Shown: positions 1 to 10,075 of the stretch, piece after piece
Position numbering within the stretch: the stretch's first letter is position 1
Layout: each line of letters begins with the position of its first letter
Assembly (NCBI GenBank): GCA_965240325.2
Contig: OZ251247.1
Coordinates: 558,001-622,000, forward strand
Length of the DNA: 64,000 nucleotides
Direction: 5' to 3'
Origin: Rebecca billardiae RCC1528
Lineage: Eukaryota > Haptophyta
Translations under genes and position numbers: made by a program
Notes under the pieces: model-generated
The model's database searches: none
Seen by the model: the letters and a program-made list of their open reading frames with translations, nothing else
What the model was told of the DNA's origin: nothing

Positions 1-1077
1 GGCGAGGAGGAGGAGGTGGACGACGACGGGCACAAGACGGGCGCGTACGTCCCGCCCATAGCGATCGGCCACTCGGATCTGACGGCAATACGTGTGCCCA
101 CAAGCGTGGCCTCGCTCGCCGCGGTGCGCGTGCGCTCTGTGGCCGCTGGCGAGCACCACCTGCTTGCGCTGAGCGATGCCGGCGCCGTGTATGGCTGCGG
201 CAAGAACGACCAAGGCCAACTCGGGCTGGGTGACGACGACGAGAGGCGTGCATTCGCGCACATTCAGGCGCTCGAGAGCGAGGCCATTGTCGGCATCGCC
301 GCTGGCTTTTACCACAGTCTCGCGCTCGCCGCCGCTGGCTGTGCGTACAGCTGGGGCGGCAACTACTGGGGCCAGCTTGGCCACGGCGACAAGAAGGAGC
401 GGTGGGAGCCGACGCGCATCGAGGCGCTGGACGGCGTGCGCGTGGGCGGAGTGGCCGCAGGTGAAGCCCACACGCTGCTTCTCACCACGCGAGGCGCCGT
501 GTACTCGTGTGGTGACGGCATCTTAGGCGCTCTGGGCCACGACGACGAGGAGGATCAGCTCACGCCGAGGTGCATCGAGGCGCTCGCGGGCGTGTGCGCC
601 GTGCACGTGAGCGCGGGCGCTGGTCACAGCCTGGTGGTGGACGCAGTGGGAAGCGTGCACTCCTTCGGCTGGGGGGGAGGAGGCCTCCCCGGCGATGGAG
701 ACGAGGGCCCCCAGCGCGTGCCCAAACGTGTCGAGGCGCCGGCGGGCGTGCGCGTCGTGCGCGCGTGCGCCGGCCCCTTCTGCAGTGCGGTGCTGGGCGC
801 AGACGGCAGCGTGCACACGTTTGGGCACAACGACTTCGGGCAGCTGGGGCACGGCATCGATGGCGATTTTAAGCTGCCGGAGCGCGTGCTCGCCCTTGCG
901 CATGAGCGCGTGTTCTGCTACGCCGTGGGCCGCACCCACGCGCTGTACGTGACAGCGCATGGATGTGTGTACTCGTGCGGCCAGCACTCGGCAGCACTCG
1001 GCCACGGCGTCAGCATGGCCGCAGAGCCTGGGTCACTGCGGACGCCCACGCGCATCGAGCAGCTGCCGCGTTTGTGA
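1..1077 (+). CDS. F-box/RCC1-family protein R1, 5' end outside the window
   Basis: The frame is open from base 1 and ends at TGA 1075-1077, giving 358 codons without a start. The first codons (Gly-Glu-Glu-Glu-Glu) align with the CGEEE segment that follows blade 1 in the paralogues, so the F-box and first blade (about 150-170 residues) lie to the left of the window. RCC1 blade cores appear every ~52 residues: AAGEHHLLALS, AAGFYHSLALA, AAGEAHTLLLT, SAGAGHSLVVD, CAGPFCSAVLG and GRTHALYVT. The C-terminus (SMAAEPGSLRTPTRIEQL) is shared with R2 and R3, and its 3' flank resembles theirs. A probable SCF substrate adaptor; the target is unknown. Confidence 0.85.
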   Translation, partial: GEEEEVDDDGHKTGAYVPPIAIGHSDLTAIRVPTSVASLAAVRVRSVAAGEHHLLALSDAGAVYGCGKNDQGQLGLGDDDERRAFAHIQALESEAIVGIAAGFYHSLALAAAGCAYSWGGNYWGQLGHGDKKERWEPTRIEALDGVRVGGVAAGEAHTLLLTTRGAVYSCGDGILGALGHDDEEDQLTPRCIEALAGVCAVHVSAGAGHSLVVDAVGSVHSFGWGGGGLPGDGDEGPQRVPKRVEAPAGVRVVRACAGPFCSAVLGADGSVHTFGHNDFGQLGHGIDGDFKLPERVLALAHERVFCYAVGRTHALYVTAHGCVYSCGQHSAALGHGVSMAAEPGSLRTPTRIEQLPRL

Positions 1078-1545
1078 CACACCGCCGGCCTCGGGCTGAG
1101 CACGGCCGGGCGATGTTGGCACCGTTCTGAGGCCGTGGCGCGGGGAGCACGGGTGTGTGGCTGTCACTGTGATGGGTGCACGCGGGTCATATCCGATGCC
1201 AACCAGACGCCGACGCCGACGCCTCACGCATGTGCGCGTCACGACAACCCGTGGCACCGCCGACAGCAGCCGGACGTGGACGACATTGAGGAGGCGTGTC
1301 AAGCGCGACGATCTACGATGCAGCACGGGCGCCGGCGGTGCATAGCATGCTGTTTCACTCGTAGTCGATTGGATGAGTCAAGGCCGTGCCAGGGCGTGGA
1401 GTTCCGGTTTGCCCGTGAGACCGGCCAACTGCACAGCACAGTGCCTGCTGTACAGTATATTTGTTTTAACGTCGTGCGTAAGGCTCACGGTGGCAGGTTG
1501 CCGCGCCATCCTTCATCGCACGCTCTCCGAAGAGAGACCTGGAAA

Positions 1546-2774
1546 GGCTCCGGCTTCGGTTGACCCCTGCCAGTCCGGTCATAGAAACCGGGCGTACCGA
1601 AAATGAAAACGACCTTCGCGAGGTCGCACGGAGGCGGTCGAAGGCTTGCTGGACTCGGGCTGGCGTGCTGAGCGCGAATCCGCACCGTTTGCCGCGATCG
1701 CTTGTTTTTACACGGCGTCAGAGCCCGAATTTCACCATTTCTACTGGGAGTCCGGGTACTTTTGCCCACTGCCATGGTGGTGCGGGCGCGACGTGCGCAG
1801 CGTGTTCGACGCCGACGTCTCGGACGAACAGCTGCGAGCTACTCTTGGCGAACGCGATGCCGAGCACCTCCTGGCGGTCGCGCGTGACCTCGCGATCGTG
1901 CACACGGTGGACACCACCACCGACCGCCGCCTGCGCAGCGGCGCCGCCACAGCTGCAGCCAATCTGCTCGACTCGCTCGTGCCGGAGTTGTGGATCGCCA
2001 TCGAGGTGAAGCCGCAGCGTCGGTTCGGGAGGCGGCGCGCGGGCGACGTCGAGGACCAGTGGCTCCGCCAGGGCTACTGGATCGCGCGCACCGTGGACGC
2101 AGGCGACGGCTCGTGCATTGTCAAGAAGTTCCAGGTGGCCGGCTCCCTTGACAACGTGTCGTTTGCAGCCAACGAGGCCGCGGTGGCCATCAAGTGGTGG
2201 GACCGCATCCCGGACGACGCGAGCGGGCTCTCGTTTGCCGAATGGGACGCAGTTGCCGCTGGGAACGACGGCGACACGCGCTTCATCGTCAACTCCAGCA
2301 ACATCCGCGGCGTTGTCGAGCTCACGCCCGTGCAACCGATCACGCCGGCTTTCAGCGGCGCCCCAGCACGCGGCACGAGGCGGAGGCACGCGGCAGCGGC
2401 GGCGGAGCGGCCGCGCCCAGCGGTGTACCAGCTGAGCGAGGAGCGGCACAATGCTCTCCGCGCGCAGCTGACCAACCAGAGCGCGCTCGCGAGTGCGGGG
2501 CGGTGAGCTGTGACATCACTGTCTGAATACAAGTTCCGTCAGAGATACCCATGTTAATATACAGTTACCCATGTTTCGGATTTCGGTCGCATTTTTGTAT
2601 GTGTCACTTATAAAAATGAGTCTGAATCCAATTGGGAGGTGGGTGTATGCTCAATGTCGCTTGGAAGTCATCAATCGGGGGTCGGGAGGGACCCGGCTAT
2701 ATGGTCCGCTCGAGTGACTTCGACTCGGTTCTCAGAATGCCCGCCACTGGCAGGGGTCAACCGAATCCGGAGCC
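1546..2774. mobile_element. Terminal-inverted-repeat DNA transposon-like element
   Basis: Bases 1546-1574 (starting GGCTCCGG, ending CCCTGCCAGT) are the reverse complement of 2746-2774 with one mismatch in 29. The tetranucleotide GAAA lies directly outside both ends (1542-1545 and 2775-2778), as a 4-bp target-site duplication would. The 1.23-kb element sits between R1 and R2. It contains one sizeable reading frame, described separately. I could not assign it to a transposase superfamily. Confidence 0.7.
1607..2506 (+). pseudogene. Unidentified ORF inside the TIR element, no ATG start
   Basis: The frame opens after a stop at 1604-1606 and ends at TGA 2504-2506 with no ATG in frame; the first near-start codon is TTG 1646 (286 residues from there). 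The composition is that of a real protein, unlike the Arg/Ala-rich shadow frames around it: aromatic-rich segments (FHHFYWESGYF, PLPWWCGRD), a Trp-rich stretch ending EAAVAIKWWDRIP, and an LSFAEWD motif. I do not recognise a family or catalytic motifs. Its position between the inverted repeats suggests an element-encoded or captured fragment, perhaps the 3' exon of a longer gene or a decayed remnant. Confidence 0.45.
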
Positions 2775-2950
2775 GAAACTGGTAGTTACGACATGATGCA
2801 TCAGTATACATAGCGTACTACTGTACGGTAGTGTACAATACTGTACTACAATACTGATGCCGCTACAGTATGGGTCGTACTACTCAAACGAGTCGATCTT
2901 CGTCGCCACGGCCCTTGACTCGGCGTGGGCGAAAGCGAGCAGCAGCGAGG

Positions 2951-4435
2951 ATGGCGACTCATCAACGCAAGACGAGTAGCGCCGTGGCGTGCGCGGCGGC
3001 GCCGGCGCTGCGGCTGGCCGAACTGCCCGCCGAGGTGATCGAGCGCATCCTGCTCGCGGTTCACATGACGCGTGATATCGCCGCCGCCAACGCCACGGCG
3101 CGCCTCTTCCGCGGCGCACCCGGCGGTCGCTCGCCGGTCGAGCACGCGCTGCGCGAGCGCGCGCGTGCTCGCGGGCATGCACGCGTGCTACCCACCGAGC
3201 TGCCGACGGGCGTGCGCACGTGGTCCGAGGAGCTCTTCGCGCGCGAGCGTGTCGCCGAGCTGGCGACCATGCACATGCTCCCCGTGGCTGCCTGCGAAGA
3301 GCCTGGCTGGCGCGTGCTGAGTGCGTTTGTGGACGCCGAGGGCGGGCTGCACATGTGCGGCGAGGAGAAGGTGCGGGACGCCGATCATCCTGCCCTGACC
3401 ATCGTCTTCATGGGGTTTAGCCTACCGCCTGTACCCACGCGCGTCGCCTCGCTCAGCGAAGTACGCGTGCTCGCGGTGGCCGCCGGGCGGGCCCACCTGC
3501 TCGCGCTGAGCGACGCCGGCACCGTCTATGGCTGCGGCCACAACGGCTGGGGCCAGCTCGGGCTGGGTCACAGGCGTCCGCGCCGCGCGTTTGTGCAGGT
3601 AGGTGCGCTATCGGCTCGGCCGATCGTGGCTATCGCCGCGGCCGCTGGGCATAGCTTGGCGCTCACCGCCGCTGGGTGCGCGTACAGCTGGGGCCGCAAC
3701 GAGTACGGCCGGCTCGGCCACGGCGACACGGAGCAGCGGTGGGAGCCGACGCGCATCGAGGCGCTGGACAGCGTGCGCATCGGCGGAGTGGCAGCCGGGC
3801 ATGCGCACACGCTGCTGCTCTCTGCCAGCGGCGCCGTCTACTCGTGCGGTGTTGGAATGAGCGGCCGGCTCGGCCACGGCAACCAACAGGATCAGCGCAC
3901 GCCGAGGCGCATCGAGGCGCTCGCGGGTGTGCGCGCTGTGCACGTGAGCGCGGGCGAGGCGCACAGCCTGGTGGTGGATAGCCACGGGGCGGTGCACTCG
4001 TTTGGGCGTGGTGGGCACAGTGAGCTCGGGTACGGTCGCGCGCGCTACCAGCCCGCGCCGAGGCGCATCCAGGCCCTCGCTGGCGTCATCGCTGTGCGCG
4101 CGTGCGCTGGCTTCTACAGCAGCGCGGTGCTGGGCGCGGACGGCAGCGTGCACACGTTCGGGAGCAACGAGCAAGGCCAGCTGGGGCACGAGGGCGCTGG
4201 TGATTTGCAGCAGCCAACGCGCGTGCAGGCCCTGGCTCACACCCGCGTGGTTGGCTGCTCGCTGTCCAGCGCCCACGCGCTGTACGTGACAGCGGATGGA
4301 TGTGTGTACTCGTGCGGCAAGCGCTCGGCAGCACTCGGCCACGGCGTCAGTATGGCCGCAGAGCCTGGGTCACTGCGGACGCCCACGCGCATCGAGCAGC
4401 TGCCACGCGTGGGCGCACCGCCCACCCAGGGCTGA
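2951..4435 (+). CDS. F-box/RCC1-family protein R2
   Basis: 494 residues from the ATG at 2951, chosen because the context GCGAGGATGGC matches the conserved start of R5-R8; an in-frame ATG at 2870 would add 27 Arg/Ser-rich residues. The F-box (LAELPAEVIERILLAV...RDIAAANATARLFRG) is at about 20-60. A seven-bladed RCC1 propeller follows from about 120 to the end. The two-residue loops after each YxCG or YSWG differ from neighbours (GHNGWGQ, GRNEYGR, GVGMSGR, GRGGHSE). The 3' half, from the HSFGRGGHSELGYGR blade on, is almost identical to R3, which suggests duplication or conversion. Stop TGA follows APPTQG. Confidence 0.88.
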   Translation: MATHQRKTSSAVACAAAPALRLAELPAEVIERILLAVHMTRDIAAANATARLFRGAPGGRSPVEHALRERARARGHARVLPTELPTGVRTWSEELFARERVAELATMHMLPVAACEEPGWRVLSAFVDAEGGLHMCGEEKVRDADHPALTIVFMGFSLPPVPTRVASLSEVRVLAVAAGRAHLLALSDAGTVYGCGHNGWGQLGLGHRRPRRAFVQVGALSARPIVAIAAAAGHSLALTAAGCAYSWGRNEYGRLGHGDTEQRWEPTRIEALDSVRIGGVAAGHAHTLLLSASGAVYSCGVGMSGRLGHGNQQDQRTPRRIEALAGVRAVHVSAGEAHSLVVDSHGAVHSFGRGGHSELGYGRARYQPAPRRIQALAGVIAVRACAGFYSSAVLGADGSVHTFGSNEQGQLGHEGAGDLQQPTRVQALAHTRVVGCSLSSAHALYVTADGCVYSCGKRSAALGHGVSMAAEPGSLRTPTRIEQLPRVGAPPTQG

Positions 4436-4767
4436 GCATGGCTGGGTGATGTTGGCACCGTTCTGCGAGTGGAGCGGCGAGCGTTGGTACTGCACGCTCC
4501 GAGGACGAGCGCTTCGTGACACTGCACACATGCCGAGTCGGATTGCAGTGAGCCTGGCCGGCAGGCGACAATGTCCGCCGACAGCAGCCTGGCGATAAGA
4601 CAGCAATCATCCGTCGTAGTCTCAATGTCAGCCATCACGGCTGCGATTCAATGCTGCTGATCACCAAGGTCAGTCAATAAGGCAATGTGCCCTGGTCCGG
4701 TGTTGGGTTCGCCGGACCTGCCAACCGTCGCCGTCGTGGTTGGCCGAGCTAGAGCGCGACAGTGAGA
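4436..4767 (+). repeat. Duplicated intergenic segment upstream of R3 (second copy at about 6280-6611 upstream of R4)
   Basis: The R2-R3 spacer and the R3-R4 spacer are nearly base-identical, from the GATGTTGGCACCGTTCTGCG stretch up to the ATG of R3 or R4. The repeat period is 1844 bp. R3 and R4 therefore arose by tandem duplication of a gene plus its promoter, and the promoter has hardly changed since. Confidence 0.85.
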
Positions 4768-6363
4768 ATGGCCGAAGACGAGCGCGCGGTGGTGTGCTCG
4801 GCCCCGGCGCCGCGGCTGTCTGAGCTGCCCGCCGAGGTGATCGAGCGCATCCTGCTCGCGGGTTGCCGGCCGCGCGACCTCGCCGCCGCCAACGCCGCCT
4901 CGCGCCTCTTCCGCGGCGCGCCCGGCGGCCGCTCGCCGGTGGAGCACGCGCTGCGCGAGCGCGCTAGTGCTCGCGGGCACGCTGGCGCGCTGCCGACCGA
5001 GCTGCCCGCGGGCGTGCGCACGTGGTCCCAGGAGCTCTTCGCCAGGGAACGCGTGAACGAGCTGGCGTGGGCGCATGCCATGCCCGTGGCTGCCGGTGGG
5101 GAGCCTCGCCTCCCCCGCGTGCTGAGCGCGTTTGTGGACGCGGAGGGCGGGCTGCACACGTGCGGCGAGGAGGCGGTGTGGGACGATGGGGTGTGGGACG
5201 AGGAGGAGGAGGAGCCGACGGGTGAGTATCGAGCACACGCTGCGGTGGGCCATCCCGATGTACCGGCGGTGTCCCGGCCTTCGCGCGTCACCTCGCTCAG
5301 CGCTGTGCGCGTGCGTTCTGTGGCCGCTGCCAACTACCACCTGCTCGCGCTGAGCGAGGCCGGCGCCGTGTACGGCTGCGGCTACAACCATTACGGCCAG
5401 CTTGGGCTGGGGGACGCTGTGACGCGGCGATCGTTCTCCCTGGTCGTCGCATTGCGAGGTGAGCACGCTGTGGGCATCTCGGCCGGCAGCTACCACAGCC
5501 TCGCGCTCACCGTCGCTGGGTGCGCGTACAGCTGGGGTGCCAACTGGTTCGGCCAGCTCGGCCACGGCGACAGGAAGGGCCGGTGGGAGCCGACGCGCAT
5601 CGAGGCGCTGGACGGCGTGCGCGTGGGCGGCGTGGCCGCAGGCAGCTTGCACACGCTGCTGCTCTCGACCAGTGGCGCCGCCTACTCGTGCGGTCACGGC
5701 CAGCACGGCCAACTCGGCCACGGCGACCAGCAGGATCAGCACACGCCGAGGCGCATCGAGGCGCTCGCTGGCGTGCGCGCAGTGCACGTGAGCGCGGGCG
5801 AGGCGCACAGCCTGGTGGTGGATAGCCACGGGGCGGTGCACTCGTTTGGGCGTGGTGGGCACAGTGAGCTCGGGTACGGTCGCGCGCTCTACCAGCCCGC
5901 GCCGAGGCGCGTCGAGGTCCTCGCTGGCGTCATCGCTGTCTGCGCGTGCGCTGGCTTCTACAGCAGCGCGGTGCTGGGCGCGGACGGCAGCGTGCACACG
6001 TTCGGGAACAACGAGCAAGGCCAGCTGGGGCACGAGGGCGCTAGTGATTTGCAGCAGCCAACGCGCGTGCAGGCCCTGGCTCACACCCGCGTGGTTGGCT
6101 GCTTGCTTTCGACCGCCCACGCGCTGTACGGGACAGCGCATGGATGTGTGTACTCGTGCGGCAAGCGCTCGGCAGCGCTCGGCCACGGCGTCAGCATGGC
6201 CGCAGAGCCTGGGTCACTGCGGACGCCCACGCGCATCGAGCAGCTGCCGCGCGTGGGCGCACCGCCCACCCAGGGCTGCGGATGGCTGGGCGATGTTGGC
6301 ACCGTTCTGCGAGTGGAGCGGCGAGCGTTGGTACTGCACGCTCCGAGGACGAGCGCTTCGTGA
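4768..6363 (+). CDS. F-box/RCC1-family protein R3 with read-through C-terminal extension
   Basis: 531 residues from ATG 4768 (MAEDERAVV). F-box at 17-52 (LSELPAEVIERILLAGCRPRD). Blade cores are at about 185 (VAAANYHLLALS), 238 (SAGSYHSLALT), 288 (VAAGSLHTLLLS), 340 (SAGEAHSLVVD), 392 (CAGFYSSAVLG) and 445 (LSTAHALYGT); the first blade, SAFVDAEGGLHTCGEE, closes the ring. An acidic insert (DDGVWDEEEEEP) follows blade 1. Where R2 stops after APPTQG, R3 has TGC instead of TGA and continues for about 28 residues through former 3' flank sequence, a stop-loss extension. Confidence 0.88.
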   Translation: MAEDERAVVCSAPAPRLSELPAEVIERILLAGCRPRDLAAANAASRLFRGAPGGRSPVEHALRERASARGHAGALPTELPAGVRTWSQELFARERVNELAWAHAMPVAAGGEPRLPRVLSAFVDAEGGLHTCGEEAVWDDGVWDEEEEEPTGEYRAHAAVGHPDVPAVSRPSRVTSLSAVRVRSVAAANYHLLALSEAGAVYGCGYNHYGQLGLGDAVTRRSFSLVVALRGEHAVGISAGSYHSLALTVAGCAYSWGANWFGQLGHGDRKGRWEPTRIEALDGVRVGGVAAGSLHTLLLSTSGAAYSCGHGQHGQLGHGDQQDQHTPRRIEALAGVRAVHVSAGEAHSLVVDSHGAVHSFGRGGHSELGYGRALYQPAPRRVEVLAGVIAVCACAGFYSSAVLGADGSVHTFGNNEQGQLGHEGASDLQQPTRVQALAHTRVVGCLLSTAHALYGTAHGCVYSCGKRSAALGHGVSMAAEPGSLRTPTRIEQLPRVGAPPTQGCGWLGDVGTVLRVERRALVLHAPRTSAS

Positions 6364-6611
6364 CACTGCACACATGCCGAGTCGGATTGCAGTGAGCCTG
6401 GCCGGCAGGCGACAATGTCCGCCGACAGCAGCCTGGCGATAAGACAGCAATCATCCGTCGTAGTCTCAATGTCAGCCATCACGGCTGCGATTCAATGCTG
6501 CTGATCACCAAGGTCAGTCAATAAGGCAATGTGCCCTGGTCCGGTGTTGGGTTCGCCGGACCTGCCAACCGTCGCCGTCGTGGTTGGCCGAGCTAGAGCG
6601 CGACAGTGAGA

Positions 6612-8138
6612 ATGGCCGAAGACGAGCGCGCGGTGGTGTGCTCGGCCCCGGCGCCGCGGCTGTCTGAGCTGCCCGCCGAGGTGATCGAGCGCATCCTGCT
6701 CGCGGGTTGCCGGCCGCGCGACCTCGCCGCCGCCAACGCCGCCTCGCGCCTCTTCCGCGGCGCGCCCGGCGGCCGCTCGCCGGTGGAGCACGCGCTGCGC
6801 GAGCGCGCTCGTGCTCGCGGGCACGCTTCCGCGCTGCCGACCGAGCTGCCGGCGGGCGTGCGCACGTGGTCCGAGGAGCTGTTCGCCCGGGAACGCGTGC
6901 ACGAGCTAGCACGGGCCCACTCGATGCCCGTGGCCGTCGGCGGCCGCTTGGACCGCGTCTCCGCGTTCAGCGCGTTTGTGGACGCGGAGGGCGGGCTGCA
7001 CACGTGCGGCGAGGAGGAGGCGTGGGACGAGGTCACCGGGATGCGGACCGGTGGATACGGTTTGCCCATGGCGGTCGGTCATCCAGAGTTGACGGCAGTG
7101 CTCGTGCCCACGCGCGTGCCTTCGCTCAGCACAGTGCGCGTGGCCGCGGTGGCCGCGGGCGCCACTCACCTGCTCGCGCTGAGCGAGGCCGGCGCCGTGT
7201 ACGGCTGCGGCGGCAACGGCTGTGGGCAGCTCGGGCTGGGGCACAGGGAGGAGCGGCGCGTGTTCACACTGGTCGATGCAATGCGGGATGCACCCGTCGT
7301 GAGCATCTCGGCTGGCGGGCTCTTCAGCCTCGCGCTCACCGCCGCTGGCTGTGCGTACAGCTGGGGTGACAACAGCTTCGGCCAGCTCGGCCACGGCGAC
7401 ACGGAGGACCGGTGGGAGCCGACGCGCATCGAGGCGCTGGACGGCGTGCGCGTGGGGGGCGTGACAGCCGGGCGTATGCACGCGCTGCTGCTCTCTGCGC
7501 AAGGCTCCGTCTACTCGTGTGGCAGTGGCTACCACGGCCATCTCGGCCACGGCGACCAGCAGGATCAGCAAACGCCGAGGCGCATCGAGGCGCTCGCGGG
7601 CGTGCGCGCCGTGCACGTGAGCGCGGGCTTGGAGCACAGCCTGGTGGTGGACGCGGAGGGTGGCGCGCATTCTTTCGGCTCATGCTTTTGCGGCACGCTC
7701 GGGCATGGTGACCGCATGCCTCGTCGGCTGCCCACGCGCATCGAGGCGTTGGCAGGCGTGCGCGCAGTGCGCGCGTGCGCCGGCAGCAGGAGCAGCGCGG
7801 TGCTGGGTGCGGACGGCAGCGTGCACACGCTCGGGGACACCCCCAAGGGCCAGCTGGGGCACGGCACCGATGGTGCTCGTGATCTGCCGAAGCGCGTGCT
7901 CGCTCTTGCGCACGAGCGCGTGGTCTACTACGTCCAGCGCCATTCCGCCTCGCTATTCGTGAGTGCGGACGGCAGCGTGTACGCGTGCGGCCAGCGCTCG
8001 GCCGCGCTCGGCCTCGGCGTGAGCCGCACGTCCAGCATGGCCGCCGGCGGTGCGGGCCAGCGAGATGCGTTGGGGCTGACGCGGCTGGGGCAGCTGCCGC
8101 CCATCGGCGTGGATGAGCGCTGGGTATCCCCCGCTTGA
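6612..8138 (+). CDS. F-box/RCC1-family protein R4
   Basis: 508 residues from ATG 6612, with the same start and F-box as R3. F-box proteins recruit targets to Skp1-cullin ubiquitin ligases, and RCC1 propellers bind proteins or chromatin. No guanine-exchange or HECT domain is visible, so an adaptor role is the simplest inference. Loops: GGNGCGQ, GDNSFGQ, GSGYHGH, GSCFCGT, GDTPKGQ. The C-terminal third switches to the R5-R8 type (SLFVSADGSVYACGQRSAAL, then a SSMAAGGAGQRDALGL tail ending DERWVSPA), while the N-terminus and promoter match R3. The gene looks like a mosaic of two subgroups. Confidence 0.88.
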   Translation: MAEDERAVVCSAPAPRLSELPAEVIERILLAGCRPRDLAAANAASRLFRGAPGGRSPVEHALRERARARGHASALPTELPAGVRTWSEELFARERVHELARAHSMPVAVGGRLDRVSAFSAFVDAEGGLHTCGEEEAWDEVTGMRTGGYGLPMAVGHPELTAVLVPTRVPSLSTVRVAAVAAGATHLLALSEAGAVYGCGGNGCGQLGLGHREERRVFTLVDAMRDAPVVSISAGGLFSLALTAAGCAYSWGDNSFGQLGHGDTEDRWEPTRIEALDGVRVGGVTAGRMHALLLSAQGSVYSCGSGYHGHLGHGDQQDQQTPRRIEALAGVRAVHVSAGLEHSLVVDAEGGAHSFGSCFCGTLGHGDRMPRRLPTRIEALAGVRAVRACAGSRSSAVLGADGSVHTLGDTPKGQLGHGTDGARDLPKRVLALAHERVVYYVQRHSASLFVSADGSVYACGQRSAALGLGVSRTSSMAAGGAGQRDALGLTRLGQLPPIGVDERWVSPA

Positions 8139-8342
8139 CGCGACCGCGCTGACGCCCGTCGCGTCGGATGCTTCGGAGCTCAGGAGATCGTTCTAGGTTA
8201 CTACATGTCACATGAGGCGCTGAGTCTGGACCAGTCACTTTGGAGACTACGCACTGGTGTGGGCGTTTATTGGCCTTGCTGGACCGCGGCCAACCGTCGT
8301 CCTCGGTCACTCGGTGAGCCAAGGCGACCAGTGGCAGCGAGG

Positions 8343-9872
8343 ATGGCCCAACGCGAGAGCGCCGCGGCGTGCTCGGCGGCGCCGGCGCCGCGGCTGTCTG
8401 AGCTACCCGCCGAGGTGATCGAGCGCATCATGCTCGCGGTTGGTCGGCCACGTGACCTCGCCGCCGCCAACGCCACCTCGCGCTTCTTCCGCGGCGCGCC
8501 CGGCGGCCGCTCGCCGGTCGAGCACGCGCTGCGCGAGCGCGCTCGTGCTCGCGGGCACGCTTCAGCGCTGCCCACCGAGCTGCCGGCGGGCGTGCGCACG
8601 TGGACCGAGGAGCTCTTCGCCAGGGACCACGTGTGTGTGCTGGCATGGGCGCACTCGATGCCCGTGACTGTCGGTGCCCGCCTCCGCCCTTTCTCGTCGT
8701 TCAGCGCGTTTGTGGACGCGGAGGGCGGGCTGCACACATGCGGCGAGGAGGAGGTGCGGGACGAGGCCACCGGGCGGCTGACGGGCGGATACGCCCCGCC
8801 CAAGGTGATCGGCCACTTGGATCTGACGGCAGTGCTCGGGCCGTCGCGCGTGCCCTCGCTGTCCGCGGTGCGCGTGCGCTCTGTGGCCGCTGGCGACCAC
8901 CACCTGCTCGCGCTGAGCGAGGCCGGCGCCGTGTACGGCTGCGGCGACAACTTCTCAGGCCAGCTCGGGCTGCGTGACGACGATCAGAGGCATGCATTCG
9001 CACACGTGCGGGCGCTCGTGGGAGAGGCCATTGTCTGCATCGCCGCTGGCGGCGAACACAGCCTTGCGCTCACCGCCGCCGGGTGCGCGTACAGCTGGGG
9101 CTACAACTACTACGGCCAGCTCGGCCACGGCGACAGGAAGGACCGGTGGGAGCCGACGCGCATCGAGGCGCTGGATGGCGTGCGCGTGGGCGGAGTGGCA
9201 GCCGGGCACACGCACACGCTGCTGCTCTCGGCAAGCGGCGCCGTCTACTCGTGTGGCCTCGGCTCCTGGGGCCCGCTCGGCCACGGCGACGCGGAGGATC
9301 AGCACACGCCGAGGCGCATCGAGGCGCTCGCGGGCGTGCGCGCCGTGCATGTGAGCGCGGGCTATGCGCACAGCCTGGTGGTGGACGCAGCGGGCAGTGT
9401 GCACTCCTTCGGCTGGGGCGAACACGGTCCCCTCGGCCATGGCGACGGTGTCACCCAGCGCGCGCCCAAATGCGTCGAGGCGCTGGCGGGCGTGCGCGCC
9501 GTGCGCGCCAGCGCAGGCTTCCAGTGCAGCGCGGTGCTGGGCGCGGACGGCGGCGTGCACACGCTCGGGTTCAACGGGCACGGCCAGTTGGGGCACGGCG
9601 CCGATGGCAATATTACGCTTCCGAAGCGCGTGCTGGCCTTCGCGCACGAGCGCGTGGTCTGCTACGCCGAGCGCCACTCCACCTCGCTGTTTGTCAGTGC
9701 GGACGGCAGCGTGTACGCGTGCGGCAAGCGCTCGGCCGCGCTCGGCCTCGGCGTGAGCCGCGCGTCCAGCATGGCCGCCGGCGGTGCGGGCCAGCGAGAT
9801 GCGTTGGGGCTGACGCGGCTGGGGCAGCTGCCGCCCGTCGGAGTGGGTGAGCGCTGGGCATGCCCCGCTTGA
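8343..9872 (+). CDS. F-box/RCC1-family protein R5
   Basis: 509 residues from ATG 8343 (MAQRESAAACS). The frame extends upstream to an ATG at 8205, but that stretch is not conserved in frame upstream of R7, so the MAQRES start is preferred. F-box LSELPAEVIERIMLAVGRPRD. Loops: GDNFSGQ, GYNYYGQ, GLGSWGP, GWGEHGP, GFNGHGQ. The tail ends GERWACPA, like R7. It is closest to R7 over most of its length, apart from the fourth blade, where R7 differs. Confidence 0.88.
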   Translation: MAQRESAAACSAAPAPRLSELPAEVIERIMLAVGRPRDLAAANATSRFFRGAPGGRSPVEHALRERARARGHASALPTELPAGVRTWTEELFARDHVCVLAWAHSMPVTVGARLRPFSSFSAFVDAEGGLHTCGEEEVRDEATGRLTGGYAPPKVIGHLDLTAVLGPSRVPSLSAVRVRSVAAGDHHLLALSEAGAVYGCGDNFSGQLGLRDDDQRHAFAHVRALVGEAIVCIAAGGEHSLALTAAGCAYSWGYNYYGQLGHGDRKDRWEPTRIEALDGVRVGGVAAGHTHTLLLSASGAVYSCGLGSWGPLGHGDAEDQHTPRRIEALAGVRAVHVSAGYAHSLVVDAAGSVHSFGWGEHGPLGHGDGVTQRAPKCVEALAGVRAVRASAGFQCSAVLGADGGVHTLGFNGHGQLGHGADGNITLPKRVLAFAHERVVCYAERHSTSLFVSADGSVYACGKRSAALGLGVSRASSMAAGGAGQRDALGLTRLGQLPPVGVGERWACPA

Positions 9873-10075
9873 CGCGACCGCGCTGGCGCCCGTCGCAGCT
9901 GCCGCCGAGCTGTATAGACACATGAGGCGATATGCTTCTCAACACATGAGAACAATCTCACGACAGACCGAGCTGCCGGAACACGACATCGAGGTTGCGT
10001 ACTGGTCGGCGTTTGGTTCTGCCGGACCGGCCAACCGTCGTCCTCGGTGAGCCAAGGCGACCAGTGGCAGCGAGG

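Noticed and set aside
8205-8342. Upstream ATG extending R5 by 46 residues (similar upstream extensions for R2, R6, R7, R8 and R12)
   Set aside because: The upstream segments are not conserved in frame between paralogues, whereas MAQRES, MAEDE and MAADG starts are.
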